A DNA stretch of 64,000 nucleotides, taken from contig NZ_JASZYS010000008.1 in NCBI RefSeq assembly GCF_030316845.1, positions 62,001 to 126,000 on the forward strand. The letters run 5' to 3'. The translations under genes and the position numbers were made by a program. The DNA is from Variovorax davisae. GTDB taxonomy: Bacteria > Pseudomonadota > Gammaproteobacteria > Burkholderiales > Burkholderiaceae_C. Shown one piece after another: positions 42,541-50,113 of the stretch; positions within the stretch are counted from its first letter, which is position 1; every line of letters begins with the position of its first letter. Below the pieces are notes generated by a model. The model made no database searches and had not been told where the DNA came from. It saw only the letters and a list, made by a program, of their open reading frames with translations.

Positions 42541-43467
42541 TCAGGCGCCGTGGGTGATCGCGGCGGGCGCCGGACCGAGGTTGCGGTCGATCAGCTCGAT
42601 CACCGCCGGGAAATAGCAGCCGCCCCAGCCCTGGCGTGCGGTCGCCGTGTAGTAGCGCTGCGCCAGCTCGGTGACGTGGGCCGCGGTGCCGACCTGCGCG
42701 GCGAGCTCCAGCATGTAGCCGATGTCCTTGAGCGCGTATTCGGGCGGGAAGGACTTCTCGGGGAACTGGCGCGGCAGCATCGCCTTGCGGCCGTGGTTGC
42801 GCAGCACGAAGCTGTCGCCCGAGCCCTTGGAGACGGCATCCAGCAGCACGCCCGGCTGCACGCCGGCGCGCTCGCCGATGACCATCATCTCGGCCAGGGC
42901 CATCGTGTGCTCGAACACCAGCGCGTTGTTGATCAGCTTCACGACCTGGCCGCAGCCCAGCTCGCCGCAGCGGGTGACGTCGGAGCCGATGTAGCGCAGC
43001 AGCGGCTCGATGCGCGCGAACAGCGCAACGCCTGCGCCCACCATGAGGCTCAGCTCGCCGCGCTGCGCGGCTTCGCGGGTGCGGGCCACCGGCGCATCGG
43101 CGAAGGCGACGTCGAGGGCTGCGAGGCGCTCGCCGACCCGGCGCGCGCTCTCGACCGTGGTGGTGCTCAGGTCGACGATCACCGCGGGGCGGCGGGCGCC
43201 GGCCGTGAGGCCCTGCGGCCCGAGGCAGACCTGCTCGACCTGCGGTCCGCCGGGCAGCGAGAGGAAGACCACGTCGGCCTCGGCCGCCAGCTCGGCCAGC
43301 GTGCCGACCCGGCGCGCCTTCGTGCCCTCCAGCGCCTGGAAGGCGTCGGCGTTCATGTCGAAGGCGATCACTTCGCCGGCGTGCTTGAGTGCCATGTTGC
43401 GGCACATCGGCCCGCCCATCACGCCGAGGCCGATGAAGCCGATCACGGTTGCTGCGTCGTTTGCCAT
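42541..43467 (-). CDS. 3-hydroxyisobutyrate dehydrogenase-like protein
   Basis: A 308-residue beta-hydroxyacid dehydrogenase. The N-terminal cofactor motif is IGFIGLGVMGGPMCRNMALKHAG, the substrate loop SLPGGPQVEQVCLG, and the catalytic Lys lies in GQVVKLINNALVFEHTMALAE. Family enzymes oxidise 3-hydroxyisobutyrate, tartronate semialdehyde or related hydroxyacids with NAD(P). It sits between the SDR and LivH-like genes in one operon, suggesting it oxidises a hydroxyacid made from the imported substrate. Confidence 0.88.
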   Translation of the reverse strand: MANDAATVIGFIGLGVMGGPMCRNMALKHAGEVIAFDMNADAFQALEGTKARRVGTLAELAAEADVVFLSLPGGPQVEQVCLGPQGLTAGARRPAVIVDLSTTTVESARRVGERLAALDVAFADAPVARTREAAQRGELSLMVGAGVALFARIEPLLRYIGSDVTRCGELGCGQVVKLINNALVFEHTMALAEMMVIGERAGVQPGVLLDAVSKGSGDSFVLRNHGRKAMLPRQFPEKSFPPEYALKDIGYMLELAAQVGTAAHVTELAQRYYTATARQGWGGCYFPAVIELIDRNLGPAPAAITHGA

Positions 43468-43479
43468 GCGGGTTCCCCG

Positions 43480-44226
43480 TCAGTCCATCCACATGCCGCC
43501 GCTGATGTCCAGCGACGTGCCCGTGATCCAGTTGGAGGCCGGCGAGCACAGGAACAGCGCCGCCTGCGCGATGTCTTCGGCGTTGCCGTAGCGGCCCAGC
43601 GGCACGGTGGTGTTGGCCGAGGGCGCCACGCTGCCGCCCGTGACGTTGGCCCACATCGCCGTCTCCACCGGTCCGGGGGCCAGCACGTTGGCATAGACGC
43701 CGTGCGGCGCGCCCGCCTTGGCGATCCAGCGCATCATCCCGTGCACCGCGGCCTTCGAGGCCACATAGGCCGGGCCGGAGGCGACGCCGCCGTTCTTGGC
43801 CGCGATCGAGCCGGCCGCGAGGATCTTGCCGAAGCCGCGCTCGCACATCAGCGGGAACAGCTTGCGGGTCGGGTTGACCACGCCGCGCAGGTTGACCGAC
43901 ATGATCGAATCCCATTCGTCGTCGGTGCTGTCGGCCAGCGGCGTGCGGGCGATGATGCCGGCGCACAGCACCAGGATGTCGACCTTGCCGTGTTCGGCGA
44001 TCACGGCGTCGACCACCTGGTCGGTGTCGGCGCGCGACGTCACGTCGTAGCGGCGGTAGGCGATGCCGGCGCCGATGTCTTCGTGCTCGGCGCGGTCGGT
44101 GGCGACCACGCGGGCGCCGGCCGCCCTGAAGGCCTGCGCGATGGCGCGGCCCATGCCGCCGGCGCCGCCCGTGATCAGCGCGACCTGGCCTTCGAGGCTC
44201 GCCGGTCCGCTCAGGTGTTGTGCCAT
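43480..44226 (-). CDS. Short-chain dehydrogenase/reductase
   Basis: A 248-residue classical SDR with cofactor motif TGGAGGMGRAIA, NAG-equivalent LCAGII, catalytic Ser in AAGSIAAKNGG, and Tyr/Lys in AYVASKAAV. It oxidises or reduces a hydroxyl/keto group using NAD(P). The start MAQHLSGPAS at 44226 has an AAGGAGA ribosome binding site upstream; a longer frame to 44364 overlaps the hydratase gene and has none. It is followed after 12 bases by the hydroxyisobutyrate-dehydrogenase-like gene. Confidence 0.9.
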   Translation of the reverse strand: MAQHLSGPASLEGQVALITGGAGGMGRAIAQAFRAAGARVVATDRAEHEDIGAGIAYRRYDVTSRADTDQVVDAVIAEHGKVDILVLCAGIIARTPLADSTDDEWDSIMSVNLRGVVNPTRKLFPLMCERGFGKILAAGSIAAKNGGVASGPAYVASKAAVHGMMRWIAKAGAPHGVYANVLAPGPVETAMWANVTGGSVAPSANTTVPLGRYGNAEDIAQAALFLCSPASNWITGTSLDISGGMWMD

Positions 44227-44278
44227 GTCTCTTGTCTCCTTGTGATGATGTGTCGGGGTAGGGTGCGGACGCGCCGCC

Positions 44279-45118
44279 TCAGTCGAAGGCGGCCGTGGCG
44301 GACATCGCCAGTTCGCCGTCAGGACCGCGGGCCCACAAGGCGAGGCTGCCGTCGGCCAGCGCATCGCCTTCGAGGCGGAAGCCGCGATCGACGAACAGCG
44401 GACTCACGCCGCGGAACTCGAAGGCCGCCAGCCGCCGGCCGCCGCCGTGCTCGAGCGCCAGCTGCTGCAGCAGCGTCGCGGTCAGCGGGCCGTGCACGAC
44501 CAGGTCGCGGTAGCCTTCCTCGTCGCGCGCATAGGCCTGGTCGTAGTGGATGCGGTGGCCGTTGAAGGTCAGCGCCGAATAGCGGAACAGCAGGGGGGTG
44601 TCGGGCACGAAGTCGCGGCCCCAGCGGGCCTCGCCGTCATGGCGCTGCACGGCTGGCGCGGCGGCGCCCGGTGGCGTGGCCTCGCGGTAGACGATGTCCT
44701 GTTCCTCGACGATGCAGGTCCAGCCGGCGCAGGTGGTGGTGTGCTCGACCGTGACGAACCACAGCGAGCCGCGCTTGCCGACCTTGTTCTCGACCTTCTG
44801 GATGCGGCTGCGGCGGGTCGCTTCGGCGTCCACCGGCAGCCCGGCCAGGTAGCGCAGCCGGCTGCCGGCCCACATCCGGCGCGGCAGCTCGATCGGCGGC
44901 AGGAAGCCGCCGCGCTTCGGGTGGCCGTCGACGCCGAGTTCGCCGCGCGGCGTGGCCGGGTTGAAGAACAGCCACTGCCAGCCCGGCGGCAGCGGCTCGC
45001 CGGCGGCCGGCGCGCGCGCCAGTCCCAGCGTCGCGGCCATGGCTTGCACGGCCGGCGCGAGGATGCGCTGGGTGCGTTCTTCTTCGCGGCCGATCCAGGC
45101 GTCGTAGGCAGTGCTCAC
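44279..45118 (-). CDS. MaoC/FAS1-type hydratase, mesaconyl-/itaconyl-CoA hydratase-like
   Basis: A 279-residue double-hotdog protein starting at GTG. LPPGWQWLFFNPATPRGELGVDGHPKRGGFLPPIELPRRMWAGSRL is typical of the HTD2/mesaconyl-C4-CoA hydratase group, as are VEEQDIVYR and the C-terminal RYSALTFNGHRIHYDQAYARDEEGY with the catalytic-type His/Asp. Relatives hydrate C4/C5 dicarboxylyl-CoA esters, including itaconyl-CoA. Together with the CoA transferases and CitE-like lyase, it completes the set expected for a branched dicarboxylate route. It lies 10 bases after the binding-protein gene. Confidence 0.82.
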   Translation of the reverse strand: MSTAYDAWIGREEERTQRILAPAVQAMAATLGLARAPAAGEPLPPGWQWLFFNPATPRGELGVDGHPKRGGFLPPIELPRRMWAGSRLRYLAGLPVDAEATRRSRIQKVENKVGKRGSLWFVTVEHTTTCAGWTCIVEEQDIVYREATPPGAAAPAVQRHDGEARWGRDFVPDTPLLFRYSALTFNGHRIHYDQAYARDEEGYRDLVVHGPLTATLLQQLALEHGGGRRLAAFEFRGVSPLFVDRGFRLEGDALADGSLALWARGPDGELAMSATAAFD

Positions 45119-45128
45119 GTTCGAATCC

Positions 45129-46340
45129 TCAGGAGATCTTGGCGTCGAAGACTTCGGCCGGGAACGGTCGGAACTCGCGCAGCAGCTTGAAGCTGCCGTC
45201 GGGCATCGCCTGGATGATCCCCTCCTGGCGCACGCCGCGGTGGTCGCCGGGCTTGAAGGTCACGTTGCGCGCACCGCCGATGTTCTGGTTGCTCATCGTC
45301 TCCATCACCTCCACCAGGCTCTCGCGCGTCAGCGGCTTGCCGCTGGCCAGCAGGGCCTGGAAGCCCTTGACGAACAGGGCGCCGTTGCTCCAGCCGTTGA
45401 GGCCGAAGACGCCGATCGGATCGTTCGGATAGTGCTTGGCGACGTTGTCGCGGTAGGCCTTGACCTCCGGCTCGTCGGAGGTGACCGGCAGCAGCCACGA
45501 GGAGAAGTAGGCGCCGTCCAGCAGCGGGCCGGCCAGCTTGCGGGTGGTCGGGTCGGCCGTGAAGAAGGGGCCCATCCACTTGGCCTCGTAGTTGATCCGC
45601 TCGGCCGCCTTGAGCGCCGCGGCGAGGTTGGCGTTGGAGCCGAACAGGATCACGACCTCGGCCTTGGCATTGGCCAGCCGGCGCACGTGGGGCGTGAAGT
45701 CGGTGCTGCGGACCTCGAACGGGATCGACTCGGCCGGCTGCTTCTTGCGCGCTTCCAGGTAGAGGTCGAAGCCGCGCTTGGCCGAGCGCCCCAGCTCGTC
45801 GTTCTCCCACAGCAGGGCGACCCGGCTGGCGTTGAGGCCGCTCAGGGCGTAGTCGAGGTTCGATGCCGCCGACCAGCCGTAGTCCGGCAGCAGCGGGAAC
45901 ACCAGCCGCTCGGAGAACAGGGCGCTGGCGCCGCCGATCGGGCCGATCATGGGCAGGCCCACTTCCTTGGCGTAGGGAATCACGGCCACCGACTGGGCGG
46001 TGCCGGTGGCGGCGGTCAGGGCGAAGATCTTGTTCTCCTCGACCAGGCGGCGCGTCACCGCCACGCTGCGCGCCGGCTCGTAGCCGTCGTCGTAGGTGAC
46101 GAAGTTGATCTTCCAGCCGTTCAGCGCGTTGCTGTCGCTGGCCCACTTGAAGCAGGCATCCGCCGCATGCGTGAGGATCGAATAGAAGGGCACGGGCCCC
46201 GTGATCGGCGTGAAGGCGCCCACCGTGACCGTCTTGCTCGCCAGGTCGATGCCGGGCGAGACCTGCTGGGCCTGGGCCCAGCCGGGCAGGGCGACCGAGG
46301 CGGCGGCGGCGCCGCCGTAGAGGAATGTCCTTCTGCGCAT
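45129..46340 (-). CDS. Branched-chain-amino-acid-type ABC transporter binding protein, LivK-like
   Basis: A 403-residue periplasmic binding protein. MRRRTFLYGGAAAASVALPGWAQAQQ is a Tat-type leader. The mature part has VTVGAFTPITGPVPFYSILTHAADACF and RRLVEENKIFALTAATGTAQSVAVIPYAKEVGLPMIGPIGG, as in HAAT-family proteins that bind amino acids, amides or aromatic acids. The start at 46340 has an AGGAGA ribosome binding site; the frame runs on to 46451 without signal-like sequence. It is the first gene of a ten-gene - strand operon (to 37186). Confidence 0.9.
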   Translation of the reverse strand: MRRRTFLYGGAAAASVALPGWAQAQQVSPGIDLASKTVTVGAFTPITGPVPFYSILTHAADACFKWASDSNALNGWKINFVTYDDGYEPARSVAVTRRLVEENKIFALTAATGTAQSVAVIPYAKEVGLPMIGPIGGASALFSERLVFPLLPDYGWSAASNLDYALSGLNASRVALLWENDELGRSAKRGFDLYLEARKKQPAESIPFEVRSTDFTPHVRRLANAKAEVVILFGSNANLAAALKAAERINYEAKWMGPFFTADPTTRKLAGPLLDGAYFSSWLLPVTSDEPEVKAYRDNVAKHYPNDPIGVFGLNGWSNGALFVKGFQALLASGKPLTRESLVEVMETMSNQNIGGARNVTFKPGDHRGVRQEGIIQAMPDGSFKLLREFRPFPAEVFDAKIS

Positions 46341-46385
46341 GCGAGTGTCTCCTGGATGAATTCGAACGAAGCGAGCTTGGCCACG

Positions 46386-46497
46386 AAGAATGCATTGTAT
46401 AAGTCGACGATCGGCGTCCGACATACGGGTTTTCGCTAGGTATAACAGCACATTCTTCGTTTTTTATGCCGAACCATATCAAATACAATGCATTCTT
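46386..46497. promoter_or_regulatory. Perfect 15-bp inverted repeat flanking a divergent promoter region
   Basis: The left arm 46386-46400 (AAGAATGCATTGTAT) and right arm 46483-46497 (ATACAATGCATTCTT) are exact reverse complements, 82 bases apart, in the region between the LivK-like (-) and CoA transferase (+) genes. A partial third copy (CATTCTTCG) is at 46451-46459. The spacing fits two operator sites that could be looped or occupied separately to control both promoters. The core AAGAATGCAT recurs at 37126-37135. The GntR regulator encoded at 31311-31937 is the candidate binder. Confidence 0.6.
46418..46446 (+). promoter_or_regulatory. Candidate sigma-70 promoter for the CoA transferase gene
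   Basis: A -35-like CCGACA (46418-46423) and -10-like TATAAC (46441-46446) are separated by 17 bases, with transcription expected to start near 46453, about 64 bases before the ATG at 46517. The region is clearly AT-richer than its surroundings. The right arm of the inverted repeat would lie just downstream of the start site, where a repressor could block transcription. Confidence 0.4.
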
Positions 46498-46516
46498 GTT
46501 TCAGGAGACCTCATTC

Positions 46517-47746
46517 ATGGAGAAATCAGTGCTGGCCGGACGCCGCGTGATCGAACTGGGCACCATGCTCGCCGCGCCCTTTGCCGCCCACATCCTGTCG
46601 CAGCTGGGTGCGGAGGTGATCAAGGTCGAGCCGCCGCGCGGCGACCCGACCCGCAGCCTGGTGCGCGGCGGCCCGAGCGGCACCTTCATCGCCTACAGCC
46701 ACGGCAAGAAGAGCGTGTGCATCGACCTGTCGAGCCCCGAGGGCCATGCGGCCTTCTGCCGGCTGCTCGCCACCGCCGACGTGCTGGTCCACAACCTCGC
46801 CCCCAAGGCGGCGCGCAAGCTCAAGCTCACGCGCGAGGACTGCCGGGCCGTCAACCCCCGGCTGGTCTATTGCCACATCCGCGGCTACGCGGCCGGGCCG
46901 CAGGCCGACGACCTGGCCTCGAACCCGGTCGCCGAGGCCTCCAGCGGCGTGATGGAATCCAACCGCATCGACGGCCGTCCCAGCCGGCTCGGGCCTTCGT
47001 ACCACGACCAGTTCGCGGGCGCCTATGCGGTGATCGGCATCCTCGCTGCCATGCTGGAGGCGAAGGCCGGCGAGGACGCCGGGCCGGTCGAGGTCGGCCT
47101 CTACGAGACCGGCCTGCATGTCGCCTCGCGCGACCTGACCGGCGCCCAGCTCAAGATGCAACTGCTGGGCCGCCCGGAGCGCGAGCCCAACGGGGAGTTC
47201 AGCATGCCGGGCTACGGGGCCTATGCCACCCGCGACCAGCACTGGATCTACCTGTTGATGCTCACCGACGCCCATTGGCTCAAGTTCTGCCGCGCGATGG
47301 CGCTGCCGCAGGCGAACGACGACAGCCTGGCGCACCTGCGCGAGCGCAAGAAAGCGCGCGAGCAGGTGGAAGAGGTCGTGCGCGCCGCCATCGCGGCCTG
47401 CACCTTCGAGGAAGCGACCGCGCGGCTGCAGGCCGGCGGCGTCGGGTTCACGGAAGTGCTGCCGCTCGAGCGCGTGCTCGATGCGCCGCAGGCCCGCCAG
47501 CCGGGCAAGCTGCGCCAGGTGCACTATCGCGGGCTGGCCTTCGAGGTGCCGGAATTCCCGCGGCTGGACGCCGCGGCCGATGGCGTGGCGACGCTGCCCC
47601 CGCCGGAACTGGGCGAACACACGCTGGCGCTGCTGCAGTCCGCGGGGCTGTCGCCGCGGGCCTGCGAAGACCTGCTAGCCTGCGGCGCCATCGGTGCGGC
47701 CGACCCCGACGCCTTCGCCTGGGCCGCGGTGCGCCAGGCGGCCTAG
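46517..47746 (+). CDS. CaiB/BaiF family CoA transferase
   Basis: A 409-residue family III CoA transferase with LAGRRVIELGTMLAAPFAAHILSQLGAEVIKVEPPRGDPTRS, HGKKSVCIDLSSPEGHAAF and SYHDQFAGAYAVIGILAAM, where the Asp is the expected nucleophile. The start MEKSVLAG at 46517 has a CAGGAGA ribosome binding site; the frame extends to 46466 without homology. It is divergent from the ten-gene transporter operon under the shared inverted repeat and is followed 47 bases later by a Bug protein. It may activate the imported acid with CoA. Confidence 0.9.
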   Translation: MEKSVLAGRRVIELGTMLAAPFAAHILSQLGAEVIKVEPPRGDPTRSLVRGGPSGTFIAYSHGKKSVCIDLSSPEGHAAFCRLLATADVLVHNLAPKAARKLKLTREDCRAVNPRLVYCHIRGYAAGPQADDLASNPVAEASSGVMESNRIDGRPSRLGPSYHDQFAGAYAVIGILAAMLEAKAGEDAGPVEVGLYETGLHVASRDLTGAQLKMQLLGRPEREPNGEFSMPGYGAYATRDQHWIYLLMLTDAHWLKFCRAMALPQANDDSLAHLRERKKAREQVEEVVRAAIAACTFEEATARLQAGGVGFTEVLPLERVLDAPQARQPGKLRQVHYRGLAFEVPEFPRLDAAADGVATLPPPELGEHTLALLQSAGLSPRACEDLLACGAIGAADPDAFAWAAVRQAA

Positions 47747-47793
47747 CGCCCGCGCCGGACCGACCGAACCGCCCGAACCCGGAGCCGACTGCC

Positions 47794-48774
47794 ATGATCC
47801 TTTCCATCCAGGCTGCACGCCGGCTGCTCGCCGCCTGCCTGCTGTGCGCGGCCGCGGCCAGCGGCGCGGCGGACTACCCGGCGCGCCCGATCCGGCTGAT
47901 GGTCGGCTTCCCGCCCGGCGGCGGCGCCGACTTCGTCGCCCGCCAGGTGGCGCAGAACCTGGCGCAGGCGCTGGACGCCAGCGTCGTCGTGGACAACAAG
48001 CCGGGCGCCAACGGCACGCTCGCCGCCGCCGACGTGGCGCGCCTGCCCGCCGACGGCTACACGCTGCTGCTGGGCGTCAGCGCCAGCCAGTCGATCAGCC
48101 CGGTGCTCGGGCCGAAGCTGCCCTACGACCCGCTGCGCGACTTCACGCCGATCACCCAGGTCGGCTACACGCCGCTGGTGCTGGTGGTCAACCCGCGAAT
48201 GCCCGCCAGGACCGTGGGCGAGTTCGTGCGCTACGCCAACAGCGCCAGCGAGCCGCTCACCTACGGCTCGGCCGGCACCGGCAACATCACCCACATGGCG
48301 GCCGAGCTGTTCGTGCAGTCGACCGGCACCACGGGGCTCAGGCACATCCCCTACAAGGGCAGCAACCAGGTCATCACGGACCTGCTGGGCGGCCACATCG
48401 CGGCCTACTTCGACACCTTGCCTTCTTCGCTGCCTTTCATCCAGAGCGGGCAACTGAGAGCGCTGGGCGTCAGCAGCGACGCCCGCAGCGCGGCCGCGCC
48501 GGACATCCCGACGATGCGCGAGGCCGGCGTGCCCGGCTACCACGCCACCACCTGGTTCGGCGTCTTCGCGCCGGCCGGACTGAATCCCGCGCTGGCCCAC
48601 CGCCTCTACCAGGCGATCCACGACGGCATGGGCACGCCCGCAGCCCGCCAGGCCCTGACCGTGCGCGGCGTGGAGCCCGTGCTCGACACGCCGGCGAGTT
48701 TCCGCGCCGAGCTGGAGGCGGACATCGCGCGCTGGCGCGAGGTCACGCGCCGCGCGAAGCTCAGCCTGGACTGA
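47794..48774 (+). CDS. Tripartite tricarboxylate transporter binding protein, Bug/TctC family (2)
   Basis: A 326-residue periplasmic protein with a Sec-type signal (AARRLLAACLLCAAAASGAA) and the Bug motifs YPARPIRLMVGFPPGGGADFVARQ, VVDNKPGANGTLAA and RLPADGYTLLLG, then DPLRDFTPITQVGYTP. It has no accompanying TctAB permease. It is likely in the same transcription unit as the CoA transferase before it and probably binds the same or a related carboxylate. Confidence 0.9.
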   Translation: MILSIQAARRLLAACLLCAAAASGAADYPARPIRLMVGFPPGGGADFVARQVAQNLAQALDASVVVDNKPGANGTLAAADVARLPADGYTLLLGVSASQSISPVLGPKLPYDPLRDFTPITQVGYTPLVLVVNPRMPARTVGEFVRYANSASEPLTYGSAGTGNITHMAAELFVQSTGTTGLRHIPYKGSNQVITDLLGGHIAAYFDTLPSSLPFIQSGQLRALGVSSDARSAAAPDIPTMREAGVPGYHATTWFGVFAPAGLNPALAHRLYQAIHDGMGTPAARQALTVRGVEPVLDTPASFRAELEADIARWREVTRRAKLSLD

Positions 48775-49050
48775 GGCGCGGAGGAGCGCCATGCGGAACT
48801 GGCTCCGGCGTGCGGGGTGCTCGGTTCGCCGGCTGGTGATCGAGTCGTCTGCGTTGGTGGCGGGCGCGTACGCCGAGCCGCAGCGGGCACCGTCGACCGA
48901 AGTCCCATTGACTCATCTCAACATTGACGGTGATGGCCGCCAGGCGTTCGCGGTCTATAGTGGCACCCAGTCGCCGCCCTGCGGTGGGTCGGCTCGACGC
49001 AGGCGCTGGGCCGCAGGCCGCTTCGCCTCGCTACCTGAGGAGAGGAACGA
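48775..49050. other. Intergenic region with small hairpin, no supported gene
   Basis: Directly after the Bug stop, GGCGC-GGAGGA-GCGCC (48775-48790) can form a 5-bp hairpin, but there is no T-run, so I do not call a terminator. A TATAGT hexamer at 48956-48961 could be the -10 of the GFA gene, though the nearest TTGACG (48924-48929) is too far (26 bases) for a normal -35. An 87-codon frame at 48791-49054 has no homology features and is not called. Confidence 0.4.
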
Positions 49051-49467
49051 ATGAACGGTCATTGCCTTTGCGGCGCAGTCAGCCTCACGTCGCCGGATTC
49101 CCGAGCGATCGGCGCCTGTCACTGCGGTTTCTGCCGCCGATGGGGAGGCGGGCCACTTCTGGCCGTTCACTGCGGTCCCGATGTTCAGTTTCAAGGCAGC
49201 GAGAACATCACTGTCTATGCGTCGTCGGAGTGGGCCCAACGCGCCTTCTGCAGCCAATGCGGAACGCACCTCTACTACAAGCTCTTGGCAACAGGCGAGT
49301 ACTTCGTTCCAGCGGGCGTGTTCGAGTCTGCCGATTTCGACCTTGCCTCGCAGATCTACATCGACAAGAAGCCCGGCTACTATTCGTTCGCCAACCAGAC
49401 GCCCATGCTCACCGAGCAGCAGGTCATCGAGCAGTTTTCCTCGCCAGGCAGCGAGACGACGGCATAG
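49051..49467 (+). CDS. GFA family protein (glutathione-dependent formaldehyde-activating enzyme fold)
   Basis: A 138-residue zinc protein with the GFA pattern: GHCLCGAVSL at the N-terminus, GACHCGFCRRWGGG in the middle and FCSQCGTHLYYKL downstream, giving three Cys-x-Cys or Cys-x2-Cys pairs that bind structural and catalytic Zn. Members of the family are often annotated as S-(hydroxymethyl)glutathione synthase, though most have no proven activity. A GAGGAGAGG ribosome binding site precedes the ATG. It is a single gene with somewhat less extreme GC than its neighbours. Confidence 0.88.
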   Translation: MNGHCLCGAVSLTSPDSRAIGACHCGFCRRWGGGPLLAVHCGPDVQFQGSENITVYASSEWAQRAFCSQCGTHLYYKLLATGEYFVPAGVFESADFDLASQIYIDKKPGYYSFANQTPMLTEQQVIEQFSSPGSETTA

Positions 49468-49618
49468 CTCGACGGCCTGTCCGAGGGCCTGCCGGCCATG
49501 GTCCGAGATGGCAGCCGTGCCTGCGCCACCGACTTGACGGTTTGCGACCTTTCGGCGCAAAGTCGGCTCGCGATCGAAAGCACGCAGGGCCTGCCCGGGT
49601 TCTGGGAGAAGATGGCTT

Positions 49619-50071
49619 ATGCGAACGACGCTACGTGTATGGCTGACAGGCTTTCCGCGGCGACTGGCGCGGCAGGCCCTGATCCTGGATGCGGCGGACC
49701 ACCGCGCGGCGCTGAAGCGGGTTCGTCACGCGCTGTTCGGCCTCCGGCCGACCCCGCTCGACTGCCCCGTGAGGGGCGGGCTGACCCGCATTCCCGAGAC
49801 CTTTTCCGAACGCCAGGCCTACCTGGCGCTGGACCTGGCGACACTTCACCTGAGCAGCCGTGCCCGCGCGCTTCACACCTTGCAGGACTGGGCGCATGCG
49901 CGGCTTCTGAGCCCCAGCCAAGCCGAATGCCTGGCGCAGATGCTCCTGCTCGACCGACAGGACTTCCTGGCCACGCTGGCCGACGCGATGAAGCCGTGCG
50001 CGCTTCGCCATGAATTGCGTGCCATGCGGCATCACTTCCGGCGCGGCGGCGCGGCTTGCGCCTGGTCTTGA
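49619..50071 (+). CDS. Hypothetical protein, not recognised
   Basis: A 150-residue, Arg- and Leu-rich frame with a helix-forming composition (for example SERQAYLALDLATLHLSSRARALHTLQDWAHARLLSPSQAECLAQML). It has no signal peptide or membrane segment and no motif I can assign. The region between the GFA gene and the aldehyde dehydrogenase is otherwise empty, and the ORF reads toward that convergent gene with a 42-base gap. The start lies within weak context (GAGAAG upstream). It may be a real lineage-specific gene or a chance ORF in GC-rich DNA. Confidence 0.4.
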   Translation: MRTTLRVWLTGFPRRLARQALILDAADHRAALKRVRHALFGLRPTPLDCPVRGGLTRIPETFSERQAYLALDLATLHLSSRARALHTLQDWAHARLLSPSQAECLAQMLLLDRQDFLATLADAMKPCALRHELRAMRHHFRRGGAACAWS

Positions 50072-50113
50072 AGGCGAAGGCGGGATCGACCTGGCCAGCC
50101 GCCCTGGGCCGCT

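Noticed and set aside
48775..48790. GGCGC hairpin as a transcription terminator
   Set aside because: Stem is only 5 bp and there is no following T-run.
48924..48961. TTGACG...TATAGT as a sigma-70 promoter for the GFA gene
   Set aside because: The 26-base spacer is far outside the functional range; only the -10-like hexamer is mentioned.
48791..49054. 87-codon + frame after the Bug gene
   Set aside because: No homology features, Arg-rich, overlaps the ribosome binding site of the GFA gene; treated as intergenic.
49498..50013. 171-codon + frame overlapping the orphan ORF
   Set aside because: Alternative frame of the same stretch with Gly/Pro/Arg-rich translation; less plausible than 49619-50071.
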